From NCBI GenBank assembly GCA_029209985.1, contig JARGNZ010000002.1, forward strand, positions 114,234-178,233: a DNA stretch of 64,000 nucleotides, written 5' to 3'. The position numbers and the translations under genes are program-made. The notes under the pieces were generated by a model. It saw nothing but the letters and a program-made list of their open reading frames with translations, made no database searches and had not been told where the DNA came from. Positions within the stretch are counted from its first letter, which is position 1, and the number at the start of each line of letters is the position of its first letter. Shown piece after piece: positions 1-8,481 of this stretch. Source of the DNA: Parvibaculaceae bacterium (GTDB lineage Bacteria > Pseudomonadota > Alphaproteobacteria > Parvibaculales > Parvibaculaceae).

Positions 1-578
1 GCCAAAGCGCTGGCGCGGATGTTGTCTTTCTGGCCTTCAAGTTTCAAGGTGTTGATGAAACCAACGAGGCCGAGTTTCGCAGCGCCGTAGTTGGTTTGAC
101 CAAAGTTGCCGTAAAGACCTGAAGAAGAAGCGGTTACGATGATGCGACCGTAGCCTTGCTCTTTCATGATTGGCCAAACAGCTTTCGTTGGCTTGACGGA
201 ACCCATGAGGTGCACGTCCACAACCAAGTTGAAGTCTGACATTTCCATTTTGGTGAAGCTTTTGTCGCGCAAGATGCCAGCATTGTTGACGAGAATGTCA
301 ATGCGGCCATAGGCGTCCATAGCTGTTTTGACCAACAGAGCAACGCCTGCGTCGTCAGTTACAGAGGAACCATTTGCAGTGGCTTCGCCGCCAGCAGCTT
401 TGATTTCAGCAACAACTTTATCCGCTGCTTCGGAACCAGCTGAGCCATCAGCTGCTTTGCCAAGATCGTTGACAACAACTTTAGCGCCACGACGCGCCAG
501 CTCTAAAGCGTGAGCGCGACCAAGGCCGCCACCAGCGCCAGTAACAATAGCCACTTTGCCATCGAAACGAATGCTCAT
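1..578 (-). CDS. SDR-family oxidoreductase (3-hydroxyacyl-CoA dehydrogenase / 3-oxoacyl reductase type), partial
   Basis: The reading frame runs from an ATG at 578 to the window edge, so about 192 N-terminal residues are seen and the C-terminus is missing. Visible short-chain dehydrogenase features are the nucleotide-binding TGAGGGLGR near residue 13, the NNAG motif, and a Ser-Tyr-Lys set in the segment [20 protein letters not shown]. The long insert after the first strand ([17 protein letters not shown]) resembles the dehydrogenase module of HSD17B4/multifunctional-enzyme-2-like proteins, which oxidise 3-hydroxyacyl-CoA. The start is backed by AGGAG about 8 bases upstream. Substrate is inferred from family resemblance only; a general 3-oxoacyl reductase is the main alternative. 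Confidence 0.88.
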   Translation of the reverse strand, partial: MSIRFDGKVAIVTGAGGGLGRAHALELARRGAKVVVNDLGKAADGSAGSEAADKVVAEIKAAGGEATANGSSVTDDAGVALLVKTAMDAYGRIDILVNNAGILRDKSFTKMEMSDFNLVVDVHLMGSVKPTKAVWPIMKEQGYGRIIVTASSSGLYGNFGQTNYGAAKLGLVGFINTLKLEGQKDNIRASAL

Positions 579-900
579 AAGTAAAACTCCTAGTAGGATG
601 TTTGCGAGATTTGAGGATCTCAGAATTTCGAAGTCCGTATCTCATGCCCCAGTAATTGGGTTTGAGGACATGGGTGTACGGCGCTGTACCCAAGCTCAGC
701 CACAGGATGTGACCCAAGGCGAGCTTTAAGCGCTTTTTTTGCCTGAGAGGCGGCTCCGGGTCAAGCCGAAGCTTCGTTCTGGCGCTGTGCACAGACAATC
801 AGACCTCTTCAGTCTTGAACAGAGGCAAAATCCGTGGGCATATGCCAGTCCCACTATTTGCCGTATAATGAGGCTGTTTGGGGAAAACGGGGGATGAAGG
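579..900. other. Intergenic region between SDR gene and nucleoside transporter gene
   Basis: No convincing gene lies in these 322 bases. They must hold the divergent promoters of the two flanking genes. A perfect TATAAT sits at 864-869, suitably placed for the transporter gene, but the -35 position is not consensus-like. A weak imperfect hairpin (GGGTGTAC with GTACCC) lies around 670-690. The 105-residue frame on the minus strand here has no ribosome site or recognisable motif, and I regard it as spurious. Confidence 0.5.
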
Positions 901-2151
901 ATGCCTTTAGCGCTTCAATCAGGGGTTGGTGTACTGCTTTTTATCGCCATTGCATGGGCAATGAGTGAAAACCGGGGCGTTATTGTGTGGCGCACAATTG
1001 CTGTGTCTCTGGCAGTGCAAATTGGATTGGCTGCCGTATTCATTAAAATTCCTGAGATAAGACAAGGACTTGTCAGCCTCAATCAAATAGTTGAGGCGCT
1101 GTCTCAAGCAACCCAAGCCGGCACACAGGTGGTTTTCGGCTATGTGGGAGGCGGGCCTGCCCCCTTTGAGGTGAGCAAACCGCAAAATGCCTTCGTTCTC
1201 GGTTTTCAAGCCTTGCCGCTGGTTTTGGTGATCGCTGCATTGTCGGCCCTATTGTGGCACTGGCGCATTCTCGAGTGGGTAACACGGGCCTTTGCATGGG
1301 GGCTTGAACGCTTGTTGGGCTTGAGCGGCGCTGTCGGCTTGGGGGCGGCCGCAAATGTTATTTTGGGCATGGTAGAGTCTCCCTTATTGATTCGCCCGTA
1401 TTTGGAACGCTTAACCCGCTCTGAGCTTTTTGTGCTCATGTCTGTTGGCCTAGCCACCGTCGCAGGCACAGTGATTATTCTCTATGCTCAATTGATTGGA
1501 ACACTCATTCCAGACGGCTTGGGTCAAATTATGGTGGCATCGCTCATTTCGCTGCCCGCCGCAATTTTGATTGCCACAGTGATGGTGCCAGAAACAGAAG
1601 CCGCCAGCACCGCCGACAATGTGCCGATCGATCACGCGTATGACAGTGCAATGGATGCGGTCACAAAAGGCACCGGCGAGGGGTTGAAACTTCTCCTCAA
1701 TATCATTGCGATGCTGTTGGTTTTATCGGCGCTGGTGGAGCTGACAAACATCATATTGAACGGCCTGCCAGACTTCGCCGGTGCGCCGTTGACCCTCCAG
1801 CGTATGCTTGGCTGGGTGTTCACACCATTGGTTTGGGCAATGGGTATTCCCGCCGCTGAGACGCAGGCGGCAGCAGAGTTGATGGGGGTTAAAACCGCAC
1901 TCAACGAGTTCCTTGCGTATTTGCAGCTGCTTCAATTACCCCCAGGCACTTTGTCTGAACGCAGTACCTACATTATGATTTACGCCCTGTGTGGTTTTGC
2001 CAATTTTGCAAGCGTGGGCATTATGATCGGCGGCTTGACCGCCTTGATCCCCACACGCCGCAAAGAAATCATCGCGCTATCCTTACGTTCACTCGTTGCC
2101 GGAACGCTAGCCACGTCAATGACCGGTGCGGTTGTGGGGATGTTATATTAA
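901..2151 (+). CDS. Concentrative nucleoside transporter (NupC/CNT family)
   Basis: This 416-residue, very hydrophobic protein is an inner-membrane cation-coupled nucleoside symporter. An N-terminal pair of membrane helices is followed by the gate region around residues 100-190, with the hallmark segment MVESPLLIRPYL. A long C-terminal transport domain follows, with repeated GxG-rich helices. Length and motif order match bacterial CNT proteins of about 400-420 residues. The ATG at 901 has GGGGGATGAAGG directly upstream. The gene converges on the MFS gene at 2171 with a 19-base gap and no clear hairpin terminator between them. Specificity (purine or pyrimidine nucleosides, proton or sodium) cannot be read from the sequence. 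Confidence 0.92.
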   Translation: MPLALQSGVGVLLFIAIAWAMSENRGVIVWRTIAVSLAVQIGLAAVFIKIPEIRQGLVSLNQIVEALSQATQAGTQVVFGYVGGGPAPFEVSKPQNAFVLGFQALPLVLVIAALSALLWHWRILEWVTRAFAWGLERLLGLSGAVGLGAAANVILGMVESPLLIRPYLERLTRSELFVLMSVGLATVAGTVIILYAQLIGTLIPDGLGQIMVASLISLPAAILIATVMVPETEAASTADNVPIDHAYDSAMDAVTKGTGEGLKLLLNIIAMLLVLSALVELTNIILNGLPDFAGAPLTLQRMLGWVFTPLVWAMGIPAAETQAAAELMGVKTALNEFLAYLQLLQLPPGTLSERSTYIMIYALCGFANFASVGIMIGGLTALIPTRRKEIIALSLRSLVAGTLATSMTGAVVGMLY

Positions 2152-2170
2152 ACGGTGGGGAGCACGCGCA

Positions 2171-3433
2171 TCAATGCCCGGCTTTGAATAATCGTCCACG
2201 CTCCGTTGCGAAAATGATGGCCAAAGCGATGAAGCCGCAGAGCGCATAGCCCCCTGCGACGGGGATGGTTGTTTCATTGTAGGCTTGCCCAATAAGATAC
2301 CCCAGATAAGCGCCTAAGGTGGTTGTGACAAAACCGAGAGCAGAAGATCCTGTTCCAGCAATATGGCCCAGTGGTTCCATGGCCAGAGCGTTGCAGTTAG
2401 GAATGATCAAGCCTGCGCAAAAGAGCGTTGCGCATTGAAACGCGATAAACACGGCAAACGTATCCAGCCCCGCAAGCGCTACAATAAGGTGGGCGGCATT
2501 AATCACGGTAAGGGCTAAAAGAGCCCCATGGGAAATGACGCGCATGCCAAGCTGTTCTACAAAGCGAGAATTCACCAGCGAGGCGATGGCCATAAATGCG
2601 GCATTAAAGGCAAAGGCAACGGTGAAAAAGTCTCCCAACCCATAAAGTTCCTCATAGATTGGTTGTGCTGAATTGAGGAACCCAAAAAAGGCCCCCATGG
2701 CAAACCCCATTGCAAGCATATACCCAAGCGATAAGCGGCTGGTGAGTGCAAAGAAATAGTCTTTTGAAATACGTACAAGAGAGAGGGGAGCTTTATCTTG
2801 CGGGTTCAATGTTTCGGGTAACCGCCAAGCAGTCCAGCCGAGCATAATCATGCCGCCAATAACGAGCATGAAAAAGATCATAGGCCAAGGCCAAGCCAGC
2901 AAGATAAGAGCACCGACCGACGGGGCCATAATAGGTACGGCAATAAAGACGATCATGGCGAGCGACATAACGCTCGCCATACGGCGGCCCCCGTAACAAT
3001 CGCGGACGATGGAAACAGCAATGACCCGAGTAGCGGCAGCTCCAACACCTTGCAAAAAGCGCGCGACAAGCAAACTGTCAAACCCAAAAGCGTAGACGCA
3101 TCCGATACCACTGACGATGTAGAGCACCAGCCCTGGAATCAGAACTTTCTTGCGCCCGAAAGCATCAGCAAGCGGCCCAAAAAAGAGCTGAGCAATGCCA
3201 AAGCCGAACATATAGACGGTTAGAATGGTTTGCCGTTCATGCACATCTGCGCCAAGGCTGGTGCCAATGTTGGGCAGCGCAGGCAGCATAATGTCAATTG
3301 CCAAGGCATTGAGTGCCATCAGACAAGCGATGAAGACAACAAATTCTTTGAACCCCATTGTCATTTTTACACTCGCGTCAGCTTCGGTATTTTCATTCTG
3401 AGGAGGAGAAAGGTTGGCGCGCGGCGAGCTCAT
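2171..3433 (-). CDS. Bcr/CflA-type MFS drug exporter
   Basis: About 420 residues with 12 predicted membrane helices, preceded by a roughly 30-residue polar cytoplasmic tail. The segment LPNIGTSLGADVHERQTIL after helix 1 and the MFS motif GPLADAFGRKKV after helix 2 are characteristic of the Bcr/CflA branch, the proton-driven exporters of bicyclomycin, chloramphenicol and similar compounds. I place the start at the ATG at 3433, preceded by GGA about 7 bases upstream; a TTG five codons earlier is in frame but lacks a ribosome site. It is divergent from the glutathione transferase gene, which fits a detoxification setting. The actual substrate is unknown. Confidence 0.88.
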   Translation of the reverse strand: MSSPRANLSPPQNENTEADASVKMTMGFKEFVVFIACLMALNALAIDIMLPALPNIGTSLGADVHERQTILTVYMFGFGIAQLFFGPLADAFGRKKVLIPGLVLYIVSGIGCVYAFGFDSLLVARFLQGVGAAATRVIAVSIVRDCYGGRRMASVMSLAMIVFIAVPIMAPSVGALILLAWPWPMIFFMLVIGGMIMLGWTAWRLPETLNPQDKAPLSLVRISKDYFFALTSRLSLGYMLAMGFAMGAFFGFLNSAQPIYEELYGLGDFFTVAFAFNAAFMAIASLVNSRFVEQLGMRVISHGALLALTVINAAHLIVALAGLDTFAVFIAFQCATLFCAGLIIPNCNALAMEPLGHIAGTGSSALGFVTTTLGAYLGYLIGQAYNETTIPVAGGYALCGFIALAIIFATERGRLFKAGH

Positions 3434-3621
3434 AGGTGTTCCATTCAAAACGATGGTAGGGGGGACTGAGGAGGCCCCTTATATAACAGGGAATTAGAAA
3501 ATGCGTAGGGGCAGATCCACATCATCCGCCAGCAATATTGGATTGGCCTTGCGTCGTTTGATGTAATGAGCCACTCTTTGCAAAAGTAATAAATAAACTT
3601 AACTAATAGCGAGTTCTCAAA

Positions 3622-4230
3622 ATGAAATTATATGACGACAAATATGCGCCCAATCCCCGTCGAGTGCGCATATTCTTAGCGGAAAAAGGGATTGAGGTGC
3701 CAACCCAAGAAGTGACGATTATGAAGGGGGCTCATAAAACCTCAGAATTTCGTAAAATCAGCCCGATGTCACAGGTGCCAGCAATTGAATTGGACGACGG
3801 CACCTGCTTGACCGAGACATTAGCGATTTGCCGGTATTTTGAAGCGACGAACCCGGAGACACCGCTCTTTGGGCGCACGCCAGTTGAAATCGGATTGGTG
3901 GAAATGTGGCAACGTCGTGCCGAGCTTAATTTGATGATACCGATCGCGATGTTCTTCCGCCATACAAATGAAATTATGGCTGGACTAGAAGACCAATTGC
4001 CGGAGTGGGGTGAGAAAAACAAACCGCGCATTACGGGTGGGATGAAGTTTTTTGATGCCCATTTGGCCGGACATGATTTCATCGTGGGAGACTATTTTTC
4101 CATGGCCGACATCGTCCTGCTGACCGCAGTTGATTTTGCGATGTTCGCCGGAGTGCCTATCGCCGATGACCTTGTGAATTTGCAAGCTTGGTATGACCGC
4201 GTATCCGCACGTCCATCAGCAAAAGCTTAG
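3622..4230 (+). CDS. Glutathione S-transferase family protein
   Basis: A 202-residue cytosolic protein with the two-domain GST layout. The N-terminal thioredoxin-like domain (about 1-80) shows NPRRVRIFLAEKGI, the cis-proline region SQVPAIELDDG and the glutathione-binding LTETLAICRY. The C-terminal all-helical domain includes FIVGDYFSMADIVLLTAVDF, the conserved N-cap box. The usual catalytic Tyr/Ser near residue 10 is not obvious (YAPNPRRV), as in many bacterial GSTs. It stands alone and divergent from a drug exporter gene. Function in xenobiotic conjugation or peroxide reduction is a family inference. Confidence 0.92.
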   Translation: MKLYDDKYAPNPRRVRIFLAEKGIEVPTQEVTIMKGAHKTSEFRKISPMSQVPAIELDDGTCLTETLAICRYFEATNPETPLFGRTPVEIGLVEMWQRRAELNLMIPIAMFFRHTNEIMAGLEDQLPEWGEKNKPRITGGMKFFDAHLAGHDFIVGDYFSMADIVLLTAVDFAMFAGVPIADDLVNLQAWYDRVSARPSAKA

Positions 4231-4539
4231 GCGTGGGATAAAGTTCAAGCATCAACCTAAATATAAAACGCCGGATGAAACCGGCAAGGCATTAGGGCTT
4301 TTCAAAACTCAAAACACGATCAAAAGTTGCTGGAAGATCTGCTTGAAAAAGCAATGGGAGAGAGCAGGGCAATACCCGGGGGTACGGTAAGAGTAAGGCT
4401 CTGACTCTCTCCATCACGTTCCAGAAGAGCTAAAAATGGAACGTGCAGGTCTCACAAGTGACCATGTCTTATATTCGTGTTTTGAACCTGAACAGAAGCT
4501 GAAGGAAAATGCCGGGCACTAATACTTTAGAGGTACACT
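4231..4539. other. Intergenic region with nested inverted repeats upstream of a GPH transporter
   Basis: No credible gene is present in these 309 bases. Several perfect inverted repeats lie close together. GGAGAGAG at 4357-4364 pairs with CTCTCTCC at 4405-4412, and the interval holds two small hairpins (GGG/CCC at 4367-4377 and AGAG/CTCT at 4390-4402). A separate perfect 9-base hairpin, CACGTTCCA at 4415-4423 with TGGAACGTG at 4437-4445, follows at once. No T-run follows, so this is not an ordinary terminator. The arrangement suggests a structured leader or small RNA; this is read by eye and not folded. Confidence 0.45.
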
Positions 4540-5958
4540 ATGAGTGAAAAGCCAAAAAAACTGTTAGCAAAGACTACGTTAATTGCTCATGGGCAGATGG
4601 TCATTCCTCTGGCTGTGATTGGCTTGCCAGTCAATATCTATATACCTCCATTCTACGGTGATACCCTGGGCCTCGACCTTGCACTTGTTGGATTTATTTT
4701 ATTTGCAGCCCGCTTGACGGACGTTGTGACAGACCCCTTGGTCGGAAGGTTGTCAGACCTGACCAAAACACGTTGGGGGCGTCGGCGTCCGTGGGTGCTT
4801 GCAGGCGTTCCAATGATGATGATGGCGTCCTACTTGCTTTTCTTCCCCCCCGAAGTGGTCAGCGTTTGGTATCTTTTAAGCTCAGTCATGCTGATCTATT
4901 TGGGCTTCACATTCATTGTCATTCCCTACGGCGCGTGGGGGGCTGAGCTGGCGACAGACTATAATGAGCGCAGCCGGATCACCGGTTATCGAGAGATATT
5001 TTTGCTGGTCGGCGTGATGCTGGCGATTACAGCACCTCTTCTGTCCGGTTTGAGCGACGCAGAACTTCCCGACGGCGAGCAGCCTAAAACAGCCAGCCGA
5101 GAAGCAATGGCGGCATTGGGGTATTTGATATTGGTGTTGATGCCGATTTGTGCCGCGATCTTGTTTTGGAAAGTGAAAGAACCCAAACCGGTTTTGGTCC
5201 ATCACCAGCCATTTTTCAAAAGCGTGCGTTCCGTACTGCGCAATGGGCCTTTCCGCATCATTCTCATATCCACAATGTTTTCAGCGCTGGCGGGGTCCTT
5301 CAACGGCGCCCTTGCTATTTTGTTTTTTGATCACGTCGCAAAATTGGAGCCCATTCAAGGGCAATTACTTATTTTTACAATGATTACGATGGGATTCTTG
5401 GGGGCACCTATTTGGATATGGGCCGCGAAGAAATTTCAAAAGCAGAAGGTGCTGGCCTGTGCAGGGGCAATCAGCCTGTCTTGCTTTGCCTTAGTACCCG
5501 TCATCATTTATTGGCTCAGACCTAGTGCGCCAGAAATGGTGTTCTATGCGTTTTTGATCACGTCATCGCTGCAGGGTTTGTGCATGGCAGCCGGCCCCAT
5601 TTTATCACAATCTATTTTGGCGGATGTTGTTGATCTTGATACCATCAAAAACGGGGGACAAAGAGCTGGTTTTCTTTTTGCCTTTCTCGGGATGGTACGC
5701 AAGATTTTTGATGCAGCCGGTCTGATCGCTCTTCCGATCATTGCCTATTTTGCTTTCGACCCAGACTTGCCGGTGAATACCCCTGAATCATTGTTTGCTT
5801 TATTGGCGATGTACTGCTTGGCACCCTTAGCGCTATGGATCATTGCGACATATGTAATCTGGAAATATCCGATCACGCCAGAACGCCAAGCGCGGTTACG
5901 GGCAGGTCTAGATAGGCGAGAGCAACGCCAAGCTCTCACCATGTCGTCTTCTGATTAA
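4540..5958 (+). CDS. GPH-type MFS sugar:cation symporter
   Basis: A 472-residue inner-membrane transporter with about 12 helices. The N-terminal segment RLTDVVTDPLVGRLSD followed by TRWGRRRPWVLAG is the signature of the glycoside-pentoside-hexuronide:cation symporter family, which imports sugars and glycosides with H+ or Na+. The ATG is preceded by GAGG at a good distance. No sugar-catabolic genes sit beside it, so the substrate cannot be inferred, and distant members carry non-sugar solutes. Its stop codon overlaps the end of the convergent flavin-monooxygenase gene by four bases. The upstream region carries a set of inverted repeats described separately. Confidence 0.88.
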   Translation: MSEKPKKLLAKTTLIAHGQMVIPLAVIGLPVNIYIPPFYGDTLGLDLALVGFILFAARLTDVVTDPLVGRLSDLTKTRWGRRRPWVLAGVPMMMMASYLLFFPPEVVSVWYLLSSVMLIYLGFTFIVIPYGAWGAELATDYNERSRITGYREIFLLVGVMLAITAPLLSGLSDAELPDGEQPKTASREAMAALGYLILVLMPICAAILFWKVKEPKPVLVHHQPFFKSVRSVLRNGPFRIILISTMFSALAGSFNGALAILFFDHVAKLEPIQGQLLIFTMITMGFLGAPIWIWAAKKFQKQKVLACAGAISLSCFALVPVIIYWLRPSAPEMVFYAFLITSSLQGLCMAAGPILSQSILADVVDLDTIKNGGQRAGFLFAFLGMVRKIFDAAGLIALPIIAYFAFDPDLPVNTPESLFALLAMYCLAPLALWIIATYVIWKYPITPERQARLRAGLDRREQRQALTMSSSD

Positions 5959-6986
5959 GTGAGTTGGAACGCGTCTGCCAAAAGTTCATAAGAGCGTGTC
6001 CGCGCGTCAGCATTATGGGTGATGGTTAGAATGACAAAGTCATCAACACCGTATTCAACACCCATCTGTAAGAGGCGCCCTCGGACATGTTCCGGGGTGC
6101 CTGTGATGCCTCGCTGCTTGATTTGAACCATCATGGTTTCTTCTTCAGTCGTCAGCTTTGTTGCCAAAGCTTCTTCGTCTGAGACAAAGGGGCCAGCACG
6201 GTTTTGCAGAAGGCGTAAGATCCACAAATTGCGACTAGCAGAAATTAATTGTGCTTCTTCCTCTGTGTCGGCGACAGTGACGGAGACGGCAAGAGACGCA
6301 TGGGGCGTGGCAAGGGTTCGCGAGGGCCGGAAATGCTCGCGGTAAACCTCAAGCGGCAGGGCACCTGCATCTTGATTGATGAAGTGCGCAAAGCAATAAG
6401 GCAACCCAAAGCGGGCGGCATGTTGGGCACCATCTGTACTTGAACCGAGCATCCACATTTCGGGCATCCCCTCTCCCATGGGGCAGGCATGAATGCCGCG
6501 ATAGGGGTGGTCGGCAGGAAAACCGCCTGCCTCTCCTGACAACCCATTTGAATCCTCAAGGAATTGAGCCAGCAACTCCACCTGTTGGGGAAAGACTTCC
6601 GTGCTGTAGGCTTGCGGCCCAGGTTGGAGGGCGGCGACGGTGCGTTGGTCTGTCCCGGGTGCCCTGCCTAAACCTAAATCAATACGACCAGGATAAAGCG
6701 CTTCTAACATGCGAAATGTCTCTGCAACTTTAAGGGGGCTGTAGTGGGGCAGCATGACCCCGCCGGGGCCAACTCGAATATGGCGTGTGGCGGCACAAAT
6801 GGCTGCTGTCAGAATTTCAGGTGTGGCGTCTGCAAAAGAGGTCGAGTTGTGATGCTCCGCAACCCAATAGCGTTTATATCCAAACCGCTCAGCAGCTTGC
6901 GCAAGCACAATGCTTTCTTGCAGCGCCTGAGCCGCTGTGCCGTTTTTACGAATGGGGGATTGATCTAAAACACTCAAGCTGACCAT
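5955..6986 (-). CDS. LLM-class flavin-dependent oxidoreductase
   Basis: A 343-residue luciferase-like monooxygenase, a TIM-barrel enzyme expected to use reduced FMN or F420. Supporting segments are SVLDQSPIRKNG at the N-terminus, YWVAEHHNSTSFADATPEI, GPGGVMLPHYSPLKVAETF and LGLGRAPGTDQRTVAAL, all typical of the MsnO8/YhbW-like branch. I choose the ATG at 6986 because AGGAGA lies about 8 bases upstream; the frame extends 13 codons further without a ribosome site. It lies 76 bases downstream of a thioesterase gene on the same strand, so the two may be co-transcribed. The substrate is unknown. Confidence 0.9.
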   Translation of the reverse strand: MVSLSVLDQSPIRKNGTAAQALQESIVLAQAAERFGYKRYWVAEHHNSTSFADATPEILTAAICAATRHIRVGPGGVMLPHYSPLKVAETFRMLEALYPGRIDLGLGRAPGTDQRTVAALQPGPQAYSTEVFPQQVELLAQFLEDSNGLSGEAGGFPADHPYRGIHACPMGEGMPEMWMLGSSTDGAQHAARFGLPYCFAHFINQDAGALPLEVYREHFRPSRTLATPHASLAVSVTVADTEEEAQLISASRNLWILRLLQNRAGPFVSDEEALATKLTTEEETMMVQIKQRGITGTPEHVRGRLLQMGVEYGVDDFVILTITHNADARTRSYELLADAFQLT

Positions 6987-7062
6987 AAAATTTCTCCTGC
7001 AGGCGGGGTGCACTCTCCCTGTCACATTAGGTTATGAGTGCGGCCCATTGTACCTAATATGC

Positions 7063-7482
7063 TTAAACACCGATCCGTTTGATCACGCCATTAAAGGGTA
7101 GAATGATCTCATCGCCACAAAAAACCTCACCGCGCACGAAGATCAAACTGCGTGTGTTGCGAACAACAGACCCGCGTGCCTCAATTAATTTGTTGGGCCG
7201 CCCCGCTGAAACAAAGTCAGAGTTGAAGCTGACCGTTACGCAAGGGCCATTGGTGATATCTTTGGCAAAAACAAAGAGGGAGTAGTCTGCAAATGTCATC
7301 AAACTCCCGCCGTGCAGATATCCACCACCATTGCAATGGTGCGGCTTGCTGACGAAAGCAGATTGAATGGTTCCATCGTTCATACGCTTAAAGAAGTATG
7401 GCCCGGTATAGTCTTCGAATGGGTCCGTCCCATCCCAAGATTCATAACCTTCAGGAAGTGTCACTGTGGCGTCGTCGTTCAT
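7063..7482 (-). CDS. PaaI-like hotdog thioesterase
   Basis: A 139-residue single hotdog-fold protein. The core segments HHCNGGGYLHGGSLMTFADYSLF and the following strand CVTVSFNSDFVSAGRPN match acyl-CoA thioesterases of the PaaI/YdiI type, where the HGG turn and the Asp in the following helix position the thioester. I choose the ATG at 7482 because AGAGG lies about 7 bases upstream; the frame extends 15 codons upstream without support. The gene is upstream of a flavin oxidoreductase gene on the same strand. It probably hydrolyses a medium-chain or aromatic acyl-CoA, which is inference from family. Confidence 0.85.
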   Translation of the reverse strand: MNDDATVTLPEGYESWDGTDPFEDYTGPYFFKRMNDGTIQSAFVSKPHHCNGGGYLHGGSLMTFADYSLFVFAKDITNGPCVTVSFNSDFVSAGRPNKLIEARGSVVRNTRSLIFVRGEVFCGDEIILPFNGVIKRIGV

Positions 7483-7627
7483 TGTATGCCTCTTTATTGT
7501 TATGCGAACCGTCGCTAACGTAAGCACTTAGGCCCCGAAAACAACCAACTAGCAGTTTATTAACATGGGACGTGTATTTTCACAGTGTGCTCGGTCCATC
7601 TGCTGGCAGTAGCACATTTGTCAAGGT

Positions 7628-7669
7628 GGTTTCAATGAAACTGAGACGGGGGTCTCAAGGGTTGAAACC
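7628..7669 (+). promoter_or_regulatory. Nested perfect hairpin upstream of PAS gene
   Basis: GGTTTCAA at 7628-7635 pairs with TTGAAACC at 7662-7669. Inside it, TGAGAC at 7642-7647 pairs with GTCTCA at 7652-7657 around a GGGG loop. The two stems are separated by a small asymmetric internal loop. It ends 35 bases before the GTG at 7705. With no T-run it is not a terminator; an RNA regulatory element or a protein-binding site is possible. Confidence 0.45.
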
Positions 7670-7704
7670 GGGGTGAATGCTGCAGAAATGCAGCAGACAA
7701 GGCT

Positions 7705-8337
7705 GTGAAGGACTTTGTGTTACGCATGAAAAATGAACACAAGGAGTCTGCTGAGTTGGCGGGCTTGCGAAAAATGGCACGCGCGGATGATGAAATTGGG
7801 GCATTGATCAATTCCATCGATGTGTCTCCGCTCGTGAATGCCGGGCCGGTTTCATTCCAGACAATAGAATCTGAGGTGCTGCAGCAAGTGCTGGCCTATT
7901 GGCGGGACCTGCGCGACGGTGCTCAACTGCCCCTGATGAACGATCTTGATCCCGTAAAAATGGGACGGTGGTTAAGCCATATCACCATTGTCGAAGTGCA
8001 GCGCGATCCACTTGCTTTTGTGTATAGGCTCACCGGGGAAAAGTTAGAGGTAGCACATGGGGCAGGGATTAAAGGGACAGACGTTCGGGCGGTGAATGAT
8101 ATTGTCCCCGGAATGGGCGATGCGCTCCATATCATGTATAAAAAGCTGGTAGAATACAAAAAACCATTGGCTTTACGGGGCGACATGGTGATGAAAAATC
8201 CAAGCCTAAAGGGCCTTGAGCTTTTTATTCTACCGATATCGCTTGAGGGTGAAAACGTAGACAGGCTGATGAATGTCGCTCACTACTATAAAGAATCTCT
8301 CGTGCCAGACGAAACAGAGCATCTGATGCGGGGGTAA
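7705..8337 (+). CDS. PAS_5-type PAS domain protein
   Basis: A 210-residue soluble protein with a single PAS-like domain of the PAS_5 type common in alphaproteobacteria. The core runs from YWRDLRDGAQLPLMNDLDP through MGRWLSHITIVEVQRDPLAF and YRLTGEKLEVAHG to about residue 190. No output domain is fused, so it is probably a small sensor or adaptor. The GTG at 7705 is one start; an ATG at 7726 is an equally possible alternative, with GAAGGA upstream of it. It is divergent from the thioesterase gene and has a strong hairpin in its leader. A paralog lies at 37294. Ligand and partner are unknown. Confidence 0.75.
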   Translation: MKDFVLRMKNEHKESAELAGLRKMARADDEIGALINSIDVSPLVNAGPVSFQTIESEVLQQVLAYWRDLRDGAQLPLMNDLDPVKMGRWLSHITIVEVQRDPLAFVYRLTGEKLEVAHGAGIKGTDVRAVNDIVPGMGDALHIMYKKLVEYKKPLALRGDMVMKNPSLKGLELFILPISLEGENVDRLMNVAHYYKESLVPDETEHLMRG

Positions 8338-8481
8338 GGGCACCCAACACACGTGCGTTTTGACCTCAGCCCAACCATGCCTTACATTCTGCAGAAATAC
8401 CGCTCAGACACACGGTGCACGCGCACAAAGCGCTGAAATAGGCAGCTTTACGTGGTCAAGAAATGTAAGGAAGATAAATTC

